Source: Arthrobacter sp. V1I9 (GTDB taxonomy: Bacteria; Actinomycetota; Actinomycetes; Actinomycetales; Micrococcaceae). Taken from it: a stretch of 64,000 nt of DNA. Location: the NCBI RefSeq assembly GCF_030817075.1, contig NZ_JAUSYU010000001.1, positions 620,001 through 684,000 of the forward strand. The letters run 5' to 3'. The notes beneath the pieces are model-generated. The model did no database searches, was not told the origin of the DNA, and saw nothing but the letters and a program-made list of their open reading frames with translations. Shown piece by piece: positions 41,573 to 49,036 of the stretch. Within the stretch, counting starts at the first letter, position 1; the number at the start of each line of letters is the position of its first letter. The position numbers and the translations under genes were made by a program.

Positions 41573-42739
41573 ATGCTCGTGCTCGTCATCAATTCCGGCT
41601 CGTCCTCGCTCAAGTACCAGGTGCGCGATGTTGCCGCCGGGAGCGTGCTCACGGAGGGACTGATCGAAAAGATCGGCCAGGGCAACGGCGGTGACGGTGA
41701 CGGCGAAATCGTAGGCCCGCGGGACCATGCCGAGGCGCTGGAGCAGGTGGACGCCGCCATCCACCAGGAACTCGGCGACCTGGAATTGGCCGCGGTGGGG
41801 CACCGCGTGGTGCACGGCGGCGAGCGGTTCGCCGAGCCGGTGCTGATCGACAACGAGATCACCCGTGCCATCGAGCGCCTCAACCCGCTGGCGCCCCTGC
41901 ACAACCCCGCCAACGTGCTGGGCATCCGCGCGATCACCAAGAAGTGGCCCGAGATGCCGCAGGTGGCCGTTTTTGACACGGCGTTCCACCGCACCCTTCC
42001 CGAACACGCCTGGCGCTACGCCGTCCCTGACGAGCTCTACACGAACCACGGTATACGCCGCTACGGCTTCCACGGCACGTCCCATGAGTACGTCACCCGC
42101 CGGGCGGCCGCACTGCTGGACCTTGCGGTGGAAGAGTTCGACGGCGTCATCGCCCACTTGGGCAACGGCGCCTCCGTCACGGCAATCCGCGGCGGCCACT
42201 CGGTGGACACGTCCATGGGATTCACGCCGCTGGAGGGCCTGGTGATGGGAACCCGCTCCGGCGACCTGGACCCCTCCATCCTGGTCTTCCTGGGCCGGGC
42301 CGGCTGGACGCCGGAGGACATCGACACCATGCTGAACCGGGAATCCGGGCTGAAGGGCCTGGCCGGCAACAATGACATGCGTTCGGTGGTGGAAGCAGCC
42401 GAGGCCGGCAACGCAAAGGCAGCAACGGCGCTCGAGGTCACCTCGTACCGGCTGGCCAAGTACATCGGCGGCTACCACGTGGCCGTGGGCGGGGCCAAGG
42501 CACTCGTGTTCACCGCCGGGATTGGCGAGAACTCGCACCAGTTCCGTGCGCTTGTGGCCGAGAAACTGGGCGCCCTTGGCATACAACTCCACGCCGGCCT
42601 GAACGCCGAGCGATCCAAGGAACCGCGCGTCATTTCCACGCTTCAGTCCGCCATCCCCGTCCTGGTGGTTCCCACTGATGAGGAACGGGCCATCGCGGAG
42701 GCGACAGCCGCCGTCGTATCTTCATCGACTGCTCCGTAA
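41573..42739 (+). CDS. ackA: Acetate kinase
   Basis: A 388-residue enzyme making ATP and acetate from acetyl phosphate. Motifs: the first phosphate-binding segment LVINSGSSSLKYQ, HRVVHGGERF, the catalytic stretch FDTAFHRTLPEHAWRYA, FHGTSHEYVTRRAA, HLGNGASVTAI and the C-terminal FTAGIGENSHQFR. ATG 41573 was chosen for the GGAGG sequence 7 bases upstream; a TATAGT box lies at 41529-41534. The last codons, SSTAP and the stop, are encoded inside the left arm of a 60-bp palindrome. Together with pta it forms the acetate pathway. Confidence 0.96.
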   Translation: MLVLVINSGSSSLKYQVRDVAAGSVLTEGLIEKIGQGNGGDGDGEIVGPRDHAEALEQVDAAIHQELGDLELAAVGHRVVHGGERFAEPVLIDNEITRAIERLNPLAPLHNPANVLGIRAITKKWPEMPQVAVFDTAFHRTLPEHAWRYAVPDELYTNHGIRRYGFHGTSHEYVTRRAAALLDLAVEEFDGVIAHLGNGASVTAIRGGHSVDTSMGFTPLEGLVMGTRSGDLDPSILVFLGRAGWTPEDIDTMLNRESGLKGLAGNNDMRSVVEAAEAGNAKAATALEVTSYRLAKYIGGYHVAVGGAKALVFTAGIGENSHQFRALVAEKLGALGIQLHAGLNAERSKEPRVISTLQSAIPVLVVPTDEERAIAEATAAVVSSSTAP

Positions 42740-42784
42740 CGGCCCTTTTGGTCAGTCAAAACGGCGCCTATGGAGCAGTCGATG
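42723..42784. repeat. 60-bp palindromic element overlapping the ackA 3' end
   Basis: CATCGACTGCTCC (42723-42735) is repeated in inverse at 42772-42784, with a partly paired centre (GCCCTTTTG / CAAAACGGC). A close relative of the same length lies at 48966-49025 (ATCGAYTGCTCCGTAAC arms). The left arm supplies the final ackA codons and stop. Confidence 0.8.
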
Positions 42785-42806
42785 GGGAATGACGTAGCCT
42801 CGGTCC

Positions 42807-43388
42807 ATGCCTGACATCACCCTGCCGATCCGCACCGAACGGCTGATCCTGCGCCGCTTCGACGGCGGCGACCTGGACGCCTTCCACGCCTACCACTCGC
42901 TGCCGGAAACCGCCCGCTTCCTGCCGGGGCCAGCGAAAACCTACACGCAGTCGATGGAGCGGGTGGGCCGGTACGCCAACTTCGTTTTCGAGAAGGAGGG
43001 TGACTGGGTGGCGCTGGCCATCGAGGCAGCGGACGACGGCGGGCTGCAGGGTGAGGTGGTCCTCAAATGGCTGCCGGGGTGCGGGCAGGGCGAAGTGGGC
43101 TGGACCTTGGCGCCGGGCGGCAGGGGCAAGGGCTATGGCACGGAGGCCGCGGCGGCGATGCTTCGGCTAGGCTTCGAGGAGCTGTATATGCACCGGATCG
43201 AGGCACGCCTGGACGAGCTCAATACGGCCTCCGCGGAGCTTTGCTGCCGCCTCGGCATGCGACTGGAGGCGCGGCACGTGGACAAGTGGCACTACAAAGG
43301 CCAGTGGGCCACCGAGCTGATCTACGCGGTCCTGGCCGACGAGTGGCGCGTCGGCCAGGCAGCGAAGGCCGCTAAGCGCGGCCCTTGA
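42807..43388 (+). CDS. GNAT family N-acetyltransferase
   Basis: A 193-residue RimJ/RimL-type acetyltransferase: LPIRTERLILRRFDGGDLDAF at the start, the acetyl-CoA loop VGWTLAPGGRGKGYGTEAAAAML and HRIEARLDELNTASAELCCRLGMRLEA. The loop GGRGKGYGTEAA is the pyrophosphate-binding motif. The substrate may be a ribosomal protein N-terminus or a small amine. A TAGCCT box (42795-42800) ends 6 bases before the ATG, so translation is probably leaderless. The 3' end overlaps the convergent flavoprotein gene by 17 bases. Confidence 0.9.
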   Translation: MPDITLPIRTERLILRRFDGGDLDAFHAYHSLPETARFLPGPAKTYTQSMERVGRYANFVFEKEGDWVALAIEAADDGGLQGEVVLKWLPGCGQGEVGWTLAPGGRGKGYGTEAAAAMLRLGFEELYMHRIEARLDELNTASAELCCRLGMRLEARHVDKWHYKGQWATELIYAVLADEWRVGQAAKAAKRGP

Positions 43389-44568
43389 GGATCAGGTTCC
43401 AGTACACCTGCGGGAAGATGTCCCGGTCCACCACCCAGGACAGCTTGCTCTCGTTCCACGTAGGAACACGCGGGATGGTGGGCATGGGCCGGTACCGGTC
43501 ATCGAACTCGGCAAACACCACCGTGTTGCGCGAAACCGTGAACGGGCAGACCGAGTAGCCGTTGTACTTGGCCGGCAGCGGCTTTCCCTTCCGGGCGGCC
43601 ACCAAATTCTGGGCCAGCACCTTCGTCTGCTTGCGCAGGGCGCCGCCGGACTTGGAGTTGGTGGTCCCGGCGGCGTCCCCCAGCGACCAGACGTTGTGGA
43701 ACCGGATGTGCCGGAGGGTCTGCCGGTCTACCTCCACAAAACCACCTGTGTCATCCGGTGCGGGCAGGTTTGTCGCCTTCAGCCAGTCCGGGGCGGACTG
43801 GGGCGGGACCGCGTTGAGGACGTCGTAGTGCAGGTTTTCCTCGGCGCCGGATTCGGTGTTCCGGATGGTGGCCTTCTGGCTGGCAGCATCCACGGACACC
43901 AGTTCGCTGTTGGTCCGCAGCTCGATGCCGTACTCCGCGATTTTCCGGTCCAGCTCCCGGTCCACCTCCGCCACCCCGAACACGGTGGGATAGGGCTGGA
44001 CCATCACCACGCGGATCTTGTCCAGTACCCCCTGTTCCCTCCAGTAGTCGCAGGCGAGGTACATCGGTTTCTGGGCCGCGCCGCCGCACTTGATGGGACC
44101 GGCGGGCATGGTGAACACGGCGGTGCCGGACGTCAGCCCGCTCAGCAGCGTCCAGGCCTTCGGTGCCAGCTCAAACTCATAGTGTGAGGCGCCGCTCGGC
44201 GAGTATACGGCTTCGGCAAGGCCGGGCACATCGTCCCAGTCGTACTGCAGGCCGGGGCACACCACCAGCTGCCCGTACGCGACGGCGGCTCCGGACGCCA
44301 GGGTGACCAGGTTCGCGTCGGTGTCCACGCCCGAGGCGGAGTCACGGATCCACGTAACGCCCTTCGGGATCAGGGGTCCCTGCGGCCGGACGGCTTCCTT
44401 GGCTGCGGCCCTGCCCCCGGCGATGTGGGAGAACAGCGGCTGGAAGAAGTGGTGGTCCCGTGGTTCGATGAGGGCCACGTCCTTGACGCCGTAACGCTCC
44501 AGCCGGGCGGCCAGGGAGATCCCGGCGTTGCCGCCGCCGATGATGACAACTTCGTGCTGGCCGGCCAC
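43372..44568 (-). CDS. FAD-dependent oxidoreductase (sulfide:quinone oxidoreductase-like)
   Basis: A 398-residue flavoprotein. The N-terminal dinucleotide motif is VVIIGGGNAGISLAARLE; the sequence HHFFQPLFSHIAGG follows, as in SQR proteins. Cysteines in PAGPIKCGGAAQK and GYSVCPFTV occupy positions like two of the redox-active cysteines of sulfide:quinone oxidoreductases, and LVVCPGLQYDW supplies a third candidate. The C-terminus is amphipathic (VYWNLILKGRA), suited to membrane contact. It could oxidise sulfide or persulfide with quinone; true activity needs all three cysteines. It starts with GTG 4 bases after the DUF2945 gene. Confidence 0.85.
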   Translation of the reverse strand: MAGQHEVVIIGGGNAGISLAARLERYGVKDVALIEPRDHHFFQPLFSHIAGGRAAAKEAVRPQGPLIPKGVTWIRDSASGVDTDANLVTLASGAAVAYGQLVVCPGLQYDWDDVPGLAEAVYSPSGASHYEFELAPKAWTLLSGLTSGTAVFTMPAGPIKCGGAAQKPMYLACDYWREQGVLDKIRVVMVQPYPTVFGVAEVDRELDRKIAEYGIELRTNSELVSVDAASQKATIRNTESGAEENLHYDVLNAVPPQSAPDWLKATNLPAPDDTGGFVEVDRQTLRHIRFHNVWSLGDAAGTTNSKSGGALRKQTKVLAQNLVAARKGKPLPAKYNGYSVCPFTVSRNTVVFAEFDDRYRPMPTIPRVPTWNESKLSWVVDRDIFPQVYWNLILKGRA

Positions 44569-44572
44569 CGCG

Positions 44573-44779
44573 CTACTTCTTTTCCGTCAGGGCGGAGGCC
44601 TTGTGTGCTGCCCGCGCGCCGGTCTTCGCCGACTCCACCACGTACTGGGGCTCATCCTTGCTGGCGCGGTGCGTGTGGCCGTCCAGCTCGAAGTCGCTGG
44701 TTTTCTTCTCCACAATCTTGCCGTGCGTTGTGCCCTGCGGCGTGTTCCATTCCACGGACGTTCCCTTGCTCAATGACAT
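44573..44779 (-). CDS. DUF2945 (hypervirulence-associated TUDOR-like) small protein
   Basis: A 68-residue protein starting SKGTSVEWNTPQGTTHGKIV and containing HTHRASKDEPQYVVESAKTG with KASAL near the end. This is the DUF2945 pattern: a small beta-barrel of the TUDOR type, common in soil bacteria and fungi, with no known biochemical role. AGGAG lies 7 bases upstream of the ATG. It sits between the M50 peptidase gene (8 bases) and the flavoprotein gene (4 bases), so it belongs to the same transcript. Confidence 0.85.
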   Translation of the reverse strand: MSLSKGTSVEWNTPQGTTHGKIVEKKTSDFELDGHTHRASKDEPQYVVESAKTGARAAHKASALTEKK

Positions 44780-44787
44780 CTGCTCTC

Positions 44788-47247
44788 CTAGCTGGGGTTT
44801 GCGGTGGGTAGTGGCTCAGCGGCGGGGGCCGTGCCCCCAGTATCCGCCGTTGGGACCGGCGTCTCAACGGGTGCGTACGACGCCGGTGCCCCAACGGGGG
44901 CGGGCTGCGTCGCCGGGGCGGTTGCGGCCCCGGCCCCTGCGGGAGCGGGTGCTGCGGGCTCCGTCGCAGGGGTATCCCCGGAAACCCCGGTCCCGGTGGG
45001 CGCTCCGCTGGGTGCTCCGGCCGGCGCAGTTGGAGGCGGGGCGGTGTTCGTTGCGGCGGGCAGGGGCGTTGCCGCGGCTTCTGTGGCGCTCGGGTCGGCC
45101 TTGATGATGGCTGTGATCTGTTCCTTGTACGCGGCCAGCCGGGCCTGGATTTCCGAGAGCGGTACATTCTGTATGTTCCGGCCGTACTCTGCGATTTCGG
45201 CCCAGAGCGCCGTCAGTTGCTCCATGCCGGCTTCGCTCAGCGGGCCGTCCAGCGTCAGGACGAGTTGGCTGGCCAGTGCATAGGTGAGGCATTCGACGCA
45301 GTTGTAGTTGGCGGCTGCCGAGAGGTTTTCCGGGACCACAACATCCGCCTGCCCCACGATGAGGACCACCTGGAAGCCCACCGCCACGGCGGCGCAGCCG
45401 GTGCAGCTGGCAAAGGCGTAGGCCTCGTTCCGGGTGTCCACGGGTTCGCCGTCCTCTGCCCAGACCAGCGCGAAGGCCACGTTGTAGGTAACCGAGCCGT
45501 CGGTGGCGTTCACTGCGAGCGCCTGGTTGCCGTCCTGTTCCGGGGCCGCGGGCCGGTCGAACGGGAACACCCAGGACGGGGCGGTGGAGCCGGCAGCGGC
45601 GGCAGCGTCGGGAGAAGCTGCCGGGGATGAACCACGTCCGGCGCCCTGCGAGGCCTCCACCGGCACCAGCACCATGCTCAGCTGCGGGTTCTCCCGCGTT
45701 GGCCTGGCGGCACCTTCGGGCCACAGCGCCACGGTCCTCCCGCTGCTGCCCTCCCGCAGGACGGTGTCCGCAGCCGGAAGGACCGACGTCGTGGCGTCCG
45801 CCAGCGTGCCGCGTTCGTAAGGCTGCACCGGACGGTACGTCCCGCCGTCGGGCCACCATGCCCAGGCGAGCCCGCCCAGCAGTACCGTGACAACGCCCAT
45901 GGCGGCGGTGCGCTGCAGGAACCTGCCGCGGGTCTTCTGCCAGAGCCCGGTGACCAGCTGCCTCAGCAGCCGCAGCAGGATATAGAGCATGCCCAGCATG
46001 GGAAGGGCCACGGCCAGGATGGCCAGGACGCGCACGGCGGCCCCGGCAATATCCCCGGCGGAAAGGCTGTCGGCGAGCAGTCCCTGCTGTCTAACGGCGC
46101 TGCTCCATGCCGTGGCCAGCAGCCGCGGCAGGGCAAGCACCATCAGGGCCAGGCTGACCAGCAGCAACGGCACGGTGACCAGCACCCATACCGTCACCAC
46201 TGCGCGGGCCCAGGGTTTGAGGACCTTGTTTTCCGGCCTTCCCCACCGCCAGGGAAGCAGGCCCAGCAGGACGGGCTTGATGCGCTGGAAGAGGTCGGGA
46301 ACGCCGGTGGCATCGGCCAGGATGTGGTACCCGTCGAACCTGACCAGGGGGAGCAGTTGCCGGACCATCTGCAGGATCTGCGTGACCACCACCAGCAGCA
46401 GCGCATCAAAGCCGGTGGCCCACCACAGCGCCATGATGGCCACCGCAACGATCGCGTTGAAGTACAGGCCGCCGAAGTCTGTCCGGAGCCGGCCGCCGCG
46501 GCCCAGCCGGTACGAGTCGGTGACGTCCGTGAAGAACGCCGGCCAGATCAGGTACAGTCCGGCGCCCATGGCACCAGGCGTGGCTCCGCCTTTGCGCGCC
46601 GCGGCGGCATGGCCGAACTCGTGGAAACCGGCGGAGATGATGGTGATGGCAAAGATCAGCAGGAGCAGGACAGGGTTCTCGAACGCTTCGTGGGTGGCCG
46701 AGCCCAGCCCCTTCACCATCAGCACCCACCAGCACGCGGCCAGGAACGCCGCGGTTACCGCCACCACGATCAGCGGGTTGAACAGGGCTGTGAAGGGTGC
46801 GGTGATCCTGCGGGTGCGCTCCGGATCCGTCACGGTGTAGCGGAAGCGCATGCCCAGCAGCGGGTCAGCCTTCCGGACCTCCGGCTGGGACCCGTCCGCG
46901 AGCCGGAGCAGGCCCAACGGCAGGAGCTGGGAGTTGATCAACGTGCGCACGTTCTCCGCGCTGACGAGCCTTCCGGAACCCGCGCTGGCATGCTGCGCGA
47001 TCTCCTCCAGGCTCCGCTGCCCGTCCACTGCCTCCAGCACCAGGTAGAGCAGTGGCGTTAGCTGGAGGGTCTGGCCGTCCGCGCGGCGGACCAGGAAAGG
47101 CGCCTCGCGGTAGCCCGACCCCTCCGCCCGGCCGATGAGTTGGACGCCGTCGGCCCGCGCGGGAACATGCGGCGGGTGCTCGGCAACGGGGGCAGCGGAC
47201 GACGGCGGGCCGGCCTGGGGGCGCGGCCCGCCGCTGGCGTGGGTCAT
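44788..47247 (-). CDS. M50-type membrane metallopeptidase with PqqD-like N-terminus and Cys-containing outer domain
   Basis: An 819-residue multidomain membrane protein. Residues about 30-118 (APFLVRRADGQTLQLTPLLY, LEEIAQHAS) look like a PqqD/RRE-type winged helix of the kind that binds peptide leaders. The membrane core (about 150-450, seven or eight helices) has the zinc motif HEFGHAAAARKGG and a second motif RFDGYHILAD, as in YydH-type peptide metalloproteases. After the last helix (GLAWAWWPDGG) an outer domain of about 230 residues carries ASCTGC and NCVEC, then a Pro/Ala/Thr-rich tail. The outer domain is nearly repeated as a separate protein two genes upstream. It probably processes a peptide or protein at the membrane; the substrate is not known, but the 256-residue neighbour is a candidate. 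Confidence 0.8.
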   Translation of the reverse strand: MTHASGGPRPQAGPPSSAAPVAEHPPHVPARADGVQLIGRAEGSGYREAPFLVRRADGQTLQLTPLLYLVLEAVDGQRSLEEIAQHASAGSGRLVSAENVRTLINSQLLPLGLLRLADGSQPEVRKADPLLGMRFRYTVTDPERTRRITAPFTALFNPLIVVAVTAAFLAACWWVLMVKGLGSATHEAFENPVLLLLIFAITIISAGFHEFGHAAAARKGGATPGAMGAGLYLIWPAFFTDVTDSYRLGRGGRLRTDFGGLYFNAIVAVAIMALWWATGFDALLLVVVTQILQMVRQLLPLVRFDGYHILADATGVPDLFQRIKPVLLGLLPWRWGRPENKVLKPWARAVVTVWVLVTVPLLLVSLALMVLALPRLLATAWSSAVRQQGLLADSLSAGDIAGAAVRVLAILAVALPMLGMLYILLRLLRQLVTGLWQKTRGRFLQRTAAMGVVTVLLGGLAWAWWPDGGTYRPVQPYERGTLADATTSVLPAADTVLREGSSGRTVALWPEGAARPTRENPQLSMVLVPVEASQGAGRGSSPAASPDAAAAAGSTAPSWVFPFDRPAAPEQDGNQALAVNATDGSVTYNVAFALVWAEDGEPVDTRNEAYAFASCTGCAAVAVGFQVVLIVGQADVVVPENLSAAANYNCVECLTYALASQLVLTLDGPLSEAGMEQLTALWAEIAEYGRNIQNVPLSEIQARLAAYKEQITAIIKADPSATEAAATPLPAATNTAPPPTAPAGAPSGAPTGTGVSGDTPATEPAAPAPAGAGAATAPATQPAPVGAPASYAPVETPVPTADTGGTAPAAEPLPTANPS

Positions 47248-47253
47248 CTGTGC

Positions 47254-48024
47254 TTACTGCTCGAGGTCGGACTGCTGGTCGGCAGAGGCGTTGGCTTCGC
47301 CCTCGATGTTCTGGGTGATGATGGCGTCCTGCTCGGCCACGGCATAGGCCTGGCTGTCGATGGAGCCGATGTTCGCGGCCACAGCGGCGTCGATCGGTGC
47401 AGCCACGTTCGCGTTGGCCGCCACCGCGCCGTTGATCGGGGCGGCGATGTCCGCGTCCGCGGCGAGGTCCACGTTGACGTTGAGCAGGTCCCCGTCCAGA
47501 GCGGCGGCGGGGTCTGTTGGCAGCGCGCCGACGTCGGGCAAGGAGCCGTCGTCGGGCAAGGCGCCGCCGAGGCCTTCCTCGGGCACGATGCCGTCGGTGG
47601 ATGTTCCGTCGGGGAGGAGGCCGCCGGCGTCGGCCGTGGTGCCGGTGGTGTCCGCTTCGGTGCCGGTGGGAGTGGTGCCGCCGTCGTCAACGGTGTCGTT
47701 GCCCTGGCTGATGGTGCTGTCCTGGGTGGATTCGGCGTTGGCATCGGCCACAATGCCCTGCTCGATCATGACGCCCTGGTCCGCCAGTGCCTGTGCGTCC
47801 GAGCCGTAGGAGAGGATGTTGGCGGAGGCGGCGGCGTCGATCGGCGCGGCCACGTTCGCGTTGGCCGCGACGGCGAGGTCGATGGGTGCTGCCGCGTCAA
47901 TGCCCAGGTCCAAATCCGCATTCAGGTCCAGGACAGAGGCAACTTCCTTGTCCGGCAAAGCCGTTGCCTGCTCCGCAATCAGTTCGTCGTCGGTCAGGGG
48001 ACGCATTTCCTGTTCCATGCTCAC
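47254..48024 (-). CDS. Leader-like two-repeat protein, candidate substrate of the M50 peptidase
   Basis: A 256-residue acidic protein without cysteines or membrane helices. It begins with a leader-like segment (LTDDELIAEQATALPDKEVA, then SVLDLNADLDLG). Two copies of a unit of roughly 50 residues follow (LAVAANANVAAPIDAAASAN and AVAANANVAAPIDAAVAAN, each continued by an ADQ/AEQ...IEQ/ITQ segment), separated by a Gly/Thr/Asp-rich linker (TISQGNDTVDDGGTTPTGTE). I do not recognise a characterised family. It is followed after 6 bases by the M50 peptidase gene with its PqqD-like N-terminus, which is why it may be the processed partner. A GGAGG sequence precedes the GTG start at 48024. Confidence 0.7.
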   Translation of the reverse strand: MSMEQEMRPLTDDELIAEQATALPDKEVASVLDLNADLDLGIDAAAPIDLAVAANANVAAPIDAAASANILSYGSDAQALADQGVMIEQGIVADANAESTQDSTISQGNDTVDDGGTTPTGTEADTTGTTADAGGLLPDGTSTDGIVPEEGLGGALPDDGSLPDVGALPTDPAAALDGDLLNVNVDLAADADIAAPINGAVAANANVAAPIDAAVAANIGSIDSQAYAVAEQDAIITQNIEGEANASADQQSDLEQ

Positions 48025-48128
48025 GCAAACCTCCAGTATGGCGCGGGTTGTCTACCCCCAGTGGGCAGCCCGACGCCAACTAATAGTAAGCATGGTTATG
48101 TTTTTTGGAAATCAGCATCGATGACTGT

Positions 48129-48854
48129 TCAGGCCCCAGCGCCGGGTTCAATGGACATTGCGATGCCGTCCTCCGTGGCACTCGGGTCGGCTTGGACGAT
48201 CCTGGTGATCTGTTCCTTGTACGCCTCGAGCTGGTTCTGGATTTCGGCAAGGGGGACGTCCTCGAGGTCCTCGCCGTACTCCTCGATGTCGCACCACAGA
48301 GCTGACAACTGCTCCATGCTGTCGTCATTCAACGGGCCGCCCAGGGACAGCACCAACTGGTGGGCCAGCGCATAGGTAGTGCATTCGGTGCAGTTGTAGT
48401 TGATGGCCCTGGATAGGTTCTGCGGAGCTATGACATCGGTTTGTTCCTCGATCAGCACCACCTGGAATCCCACGGCCACCGTGGTGCAGCCTGTACAGCT
48501 GGCGAACGCGTACGCTTCATTTTTCGTCCCTACCGGATCGCCATCCTCGGCCCAAACCAGCGCGAACTCCGCGCTGTAGTCCACGGAGCCGTCGCTGGTG
48601 TTCACCGCCAGGGCCTGGTTGCCGTCCTCCTCAGGGTCATCGGGCGGGGCGAACGGGAAAACCCAGGACGGGCCGTGATCGTCGTCCTGTTGGACAGCGG
48701 CGTAGGCTACGCCGTCGGGCCACCATACCCCCGCGAGCCCGGCCAGGAGGGCTGTAGCGGCCGCCACGGCAAGGGTGCGCACGCGGAAACCCGCCCTAGG
48801 TGGCCGACCGCCACTTGTTCCGCCGTCGCTGTGCTGCTGGGAAACCCTGATCAC
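48129..48854 (-). CDS. Membrane-anchored Cys-domain protein, paralogue of the M50 peptidase outer domain
   Basis: A 241-residue protein with a short basic N-terminus, one hydrophobic helix (VRTLAVAAATALLAGLAG) and an outer domain beginning WWPDGVAYAAVQQ. Segments such as GNQALAVNTSDGSVDYSAEF, NEAYAFASCTGC, NYNCTECTTYALAHQLVLSL and MEQLSALWCDIEEYGEDLED closely match the C-terminal region of the M50 peptidase gene two genes downstream, including the helix-WWPDG junction. The two C-x-x-C-type pairs suggest a disulfide or metal site outside the membrane. GTG start with GAGG upstream. It opens the three-gene set. Function is unknown. Confidence 0.75.
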   Translation of the reverse strand: MIRVSQQHSDGGTSGGRPPRAGFRVRTLAVAAATALLAGLAGVWWPDGVAYAAVQQDDDHGPSWVFPFAPPDDPEEDGNQALAVNTSDGSVDYSAEFALVWAEDGDPVGTKNEAYAFASCTGCTTVAVGFQVVLIEEQTDVIAPQNLSRAINYNCTECTTYALAHQLVLSLGGPLNDDSMEQLSALWCDIEEYGEDLEDVPLAEIQNQLEAYKEQITRIVQADPSATEDGIAMSIEPGAGA

Positions 48855-48965
48855 GTCAACCTCAACTTCCGGCGCGGGTTGATCTGCCCCCCAGCGGACA
48901 GCACTGCGTCAGATAAGAGTACGCATGGCTGGCTTGTTTGGATACGGGCGGCGCGTGGCGCACCC

Positions 48966-49025
48966 ATCGATTGCTCCGTAACCGCCGTTTTACGGGCTCA
49001 AAACGGCCGTTACGGAGCAATCGAT
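48966..49025. repeat. 60-bp near-perfect palindrome
   Basis: A 26-bp arm (48966-48991, starting ATCGATTGCTCCGTAAC) is matched by its complement at 49000-49025 with one mismatch and an 8-base loop. It is the same length as, and closely related to, the element at the ackA end. It lies 12 bases after the S9 peptidase stop (minus strand) and may terminate that gene. Confidence 0.85.
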
Positions 49026-49036
49026 AAATCAAGTTG

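Noticed and set aside
47254..48024. Classical lanthipeptide or lasso precursor identity for the repeat protein.
   Set aside because: It has no cysteines, no lanthionine or lasso synthetase gene is adjacent, and it is far longer than usual precursors. Only a weaker substrate hypothesis is kept.
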